Made by a program: the position numbers and the translations under genes
Notes under the pieces: generated by a model
Databases searched by the model: none
What the model saw: only the letters and a program-made list of their open reading frames with translations
Told to the model about the DNA's origin: nothing
Source: an uncultured Buttiauxella sp.
GTDB taxonomy: Bacteria; Pseudomonadota; Gammaproteobacteria; Enterobacterales; Enterobacteriaceae
Length of the DNA stretch: 64,000 nt
Direction: 5' to 3'
Assembly: GCA_946480445.1 (NCBI GenBank)
Contig: CAMLJN010000020.1
Coordinates: 1 to 64,000, forward strand
In this document: positions 62,861-64,000 of the stretch, piece by piece
Numbering within the stretch: position 1 is the stretch's first letter
How the letters are laid out: each line of letters begins with the position of its first letter

Positions 62861-63702
62861 TTGAGAACCGTCGCGGGCTGACTATTTTTAGCCATACCAT
62901 GCTGATCCTCGGCATTATCGTGATCCTGTTCCCGCTGTACGTGGCATTTGTGGCGGCGACGCTGGATAACGCAGCGGTCTTCCAGACGCCGATGACGCTG
63001 ATCCCCGGCGGGCATCTGCTGGAAAACATGAACAATATCTTGATGCACGGCGTGGGGGCCAACAGCGCGCCTTTTGGCCTGCTGCTGTTGAACAGTTTTG
63101 TGATGGCGCTGGGCATTACGGTGGGAAAAATTGCCGTCTCTATGCTTTCGGCCTTCGCCATTGTCTGGTTCCGCTTCCCGCTGCGTAACCTGTTCTTCTG
63201 GATGATTTTTATCACACTTATGCTGCCGGTTGAGGTGCGTATTTTCCCCACGGTTGAGGTTATCGCCAACCTGAAGATGCTCGACAGCTACGCGGGATTA
63301 ACGCTGCCGTTAATGGCGTCGGCCACCGCAACCTTCCTGTTTCGCCAGTTCTTTATGACGCTGCCGGATGAGCTGCTGGAGGCTGCCCGCATTGACGGCG
63401 CTTCACCCATGCGTTTCTTCCGTGACATTGTGCTGCCGCTTTCGAAGACCAACCTGGCGGCGCTGTTTGTCATCACCTTTATCTACGGCTGGAACCAGTA
63501 TCTCTGGCCGCTGCTGATCGTCAGCGATGTGAACCTCGGTACAGCAGTGGCAGGTATCAAAGGGATGATGTCTTCTGGCGAAGGAACCACCCAGTGGAAC
63601 CAGGTGATGGCGGCTATGCTGCTGACCCTGATCCCCCCGGTAATTATCGTTTTAGTGATGCAACGTGCGTTTGTGCGTGGCCTGGTTGATAGTGAGAAAT
63701 AA
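62857..63702 (+). CDS. ugpE: Glycerol-3-phosphate permease UgpE
   Basis: A 281-residue inner-membrane permease, the length of E. coli UgpE, with six hydrophobic segments. The EAA-loop motif is [20 protein letters not shown]. It pairs with UgpA. ugpC begins three bases after its stop. Confidence 0.97.
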   Translation: MIENRRGLTIFSHTMLILGIIVILFPLYVAFVAATLDNAAVFQTPMTLIPGGHLLENMNNILMHGVGANSAPFGLLLLNSFVMALGITVGKIAVSMLSAFAIVWFRFPLRNLFFWMIFITLMLPVEVRIFPTVEVIANLKMLDSYAGLTLPLMASATATFLFRQFFMTLPDELLEAARIDGASPMRFFRDIVLPLSKTNLAALFVITFIYGWNQYLWPLLIVSDVNLGTAVAGIKGMMSSGEGTTQWNQVMAAMLLTLIPPVIIVLVMQRAFVRGLVDSEK

Positions 63703-63705
63703 CCC

Positions 63706-64000
63706 ATGGCAGGACTGAAGTTACAGGCAGTAAGCAAAAGCTGGGATGGCAAAACCCAGGTGATACAGCCGCTGGATCTTGATGTGGCTGACGGCGAATT
63801 TATTGTGATGGTCGGCCCGTCCGGGTGCGGTAAGTCCACGCTGCTGCGAATGGTTGCGGGGCTTGAGCGTGTGACCAGCGGCGACATCTGGATTGACCGC
63901 CAGCGCGTCACGGAAAGAGAGCCGAAAGAGCGCGGTATCGCGATGGTGTTCCAGAACTATGCCCTTTATCCGCATATGAGCGTGGAAGAAAACATGGCCT
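63706..64000 (+). CDS. ugpC: Glycerol-3-phosphate ABC ATPase UgpC (partial, cut by window end)
   Basis: The first 98 codons of the ATPase of the ugp importer. [20 protein letters not shown] opens the protein and [19 protein letters not shown] carries Walker A; the Q-loop lies in [13 protein letters not shown]. The rest lies beyond 64000. Confidence 0.95.
   Translation, partial: MAGLKLQAVSKSWDGKTQVIQPLDLDVADGEFIVMVGPSGCGKSTLLRMVAGLERVTSGDIWIDRQRVTEREPKERGIAMVFQNYALYPHMSVEENMA

Noticed and set aside
1-64000. CRISPR arrays, insertion sequences, integrases, prophage genes, tRNA and rRNA genes
   Set aside because: No regularly spaced repeats, transposase or integrase motifs, or tRNA-like cloverleaf sequences were recognised by eye.

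Overview
The window is enterobacterial chromosome, most like Enterobacter or a close relative. The evidence is protein-level recognition of a long colinear block that E. coli K-12 also carries: ugpBAEC, livFGMHK, panZ, livJ, rpoH, ftsXEY, rsmD, yhhL/M/N, zntA, tusA, yhhQ, dcrB, yhhT, then yhiN, pitA, uspB, uspA, rsmJ, prlC, rlmJ, gor, and yhjC, yhjD, yhjE. No genus is assigned because no database could be searched. No rRNA, tRNA, CRISPR array, integrase or insertion sequence was seen.

Layout. 1-5.8 kb: a CcdB-like toxin fragment beside a perfect 13-bp inverted repeat, then yhjE, yhjD, yhjC, a short-chain dehydrogenase, a GNAT acetyltransferase and a DUF1127 protein. 5.9-12.5 kb: a MocR regulator, a HEPN-like membrane protein, gor, a membrane-anchored bactofilin and rlmJ. 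In E. coli the stretch between gor and yhjC holds different genes. 12.5-20.3 kb: an accessory block between rlmJ and prlC, with a LysR regulator, an MFS exporter, a giant acyltransferase/kinase fusion interrupted by a frameshift, and an unknown helical protein. 20.3-27.5 kb: prlC-rsmJ behind a sigma-32-type promoter, then uspA, uspB, pitA and yhiN. dtpB, present here in E. coli, is missing.

27.5-41 kb is the main accessory region, replacing what E. coli carries between yhiN and yhhT. It holds a small exported protein, two paralogous proteins of unknown family, a divergent MocR/PaiB-like pair, a compact five-gene operon (GrpE-like, long Hsp70, AAA+ ATPase, single-pass membrane protein, J-like protein), and a LysR/phenolic-acid-decarboxylase pair.

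41-64 kb is conserved core: yhhT, dcrB, yhhQ, tusA, zntA with a complete ZntR operator-promoter, yhhN/M/L, rsmD, ftsYEX, rpoH with a sigma-E promoter overlapping a DnaA box, the branched-chain amino-acid importer, and the glycerol-3-phosphate importer behind five PhoB-box-like repeats. A short orphan Phd/YefM antitoxin gene sits between livF and ugpB.

The two best candidates for undescribed biology are the Hsp70/AAA+ operon (32356-39072) and the acyltransferase-acyltransferase-like-kinase fusion with its partner gene (15060-20248).
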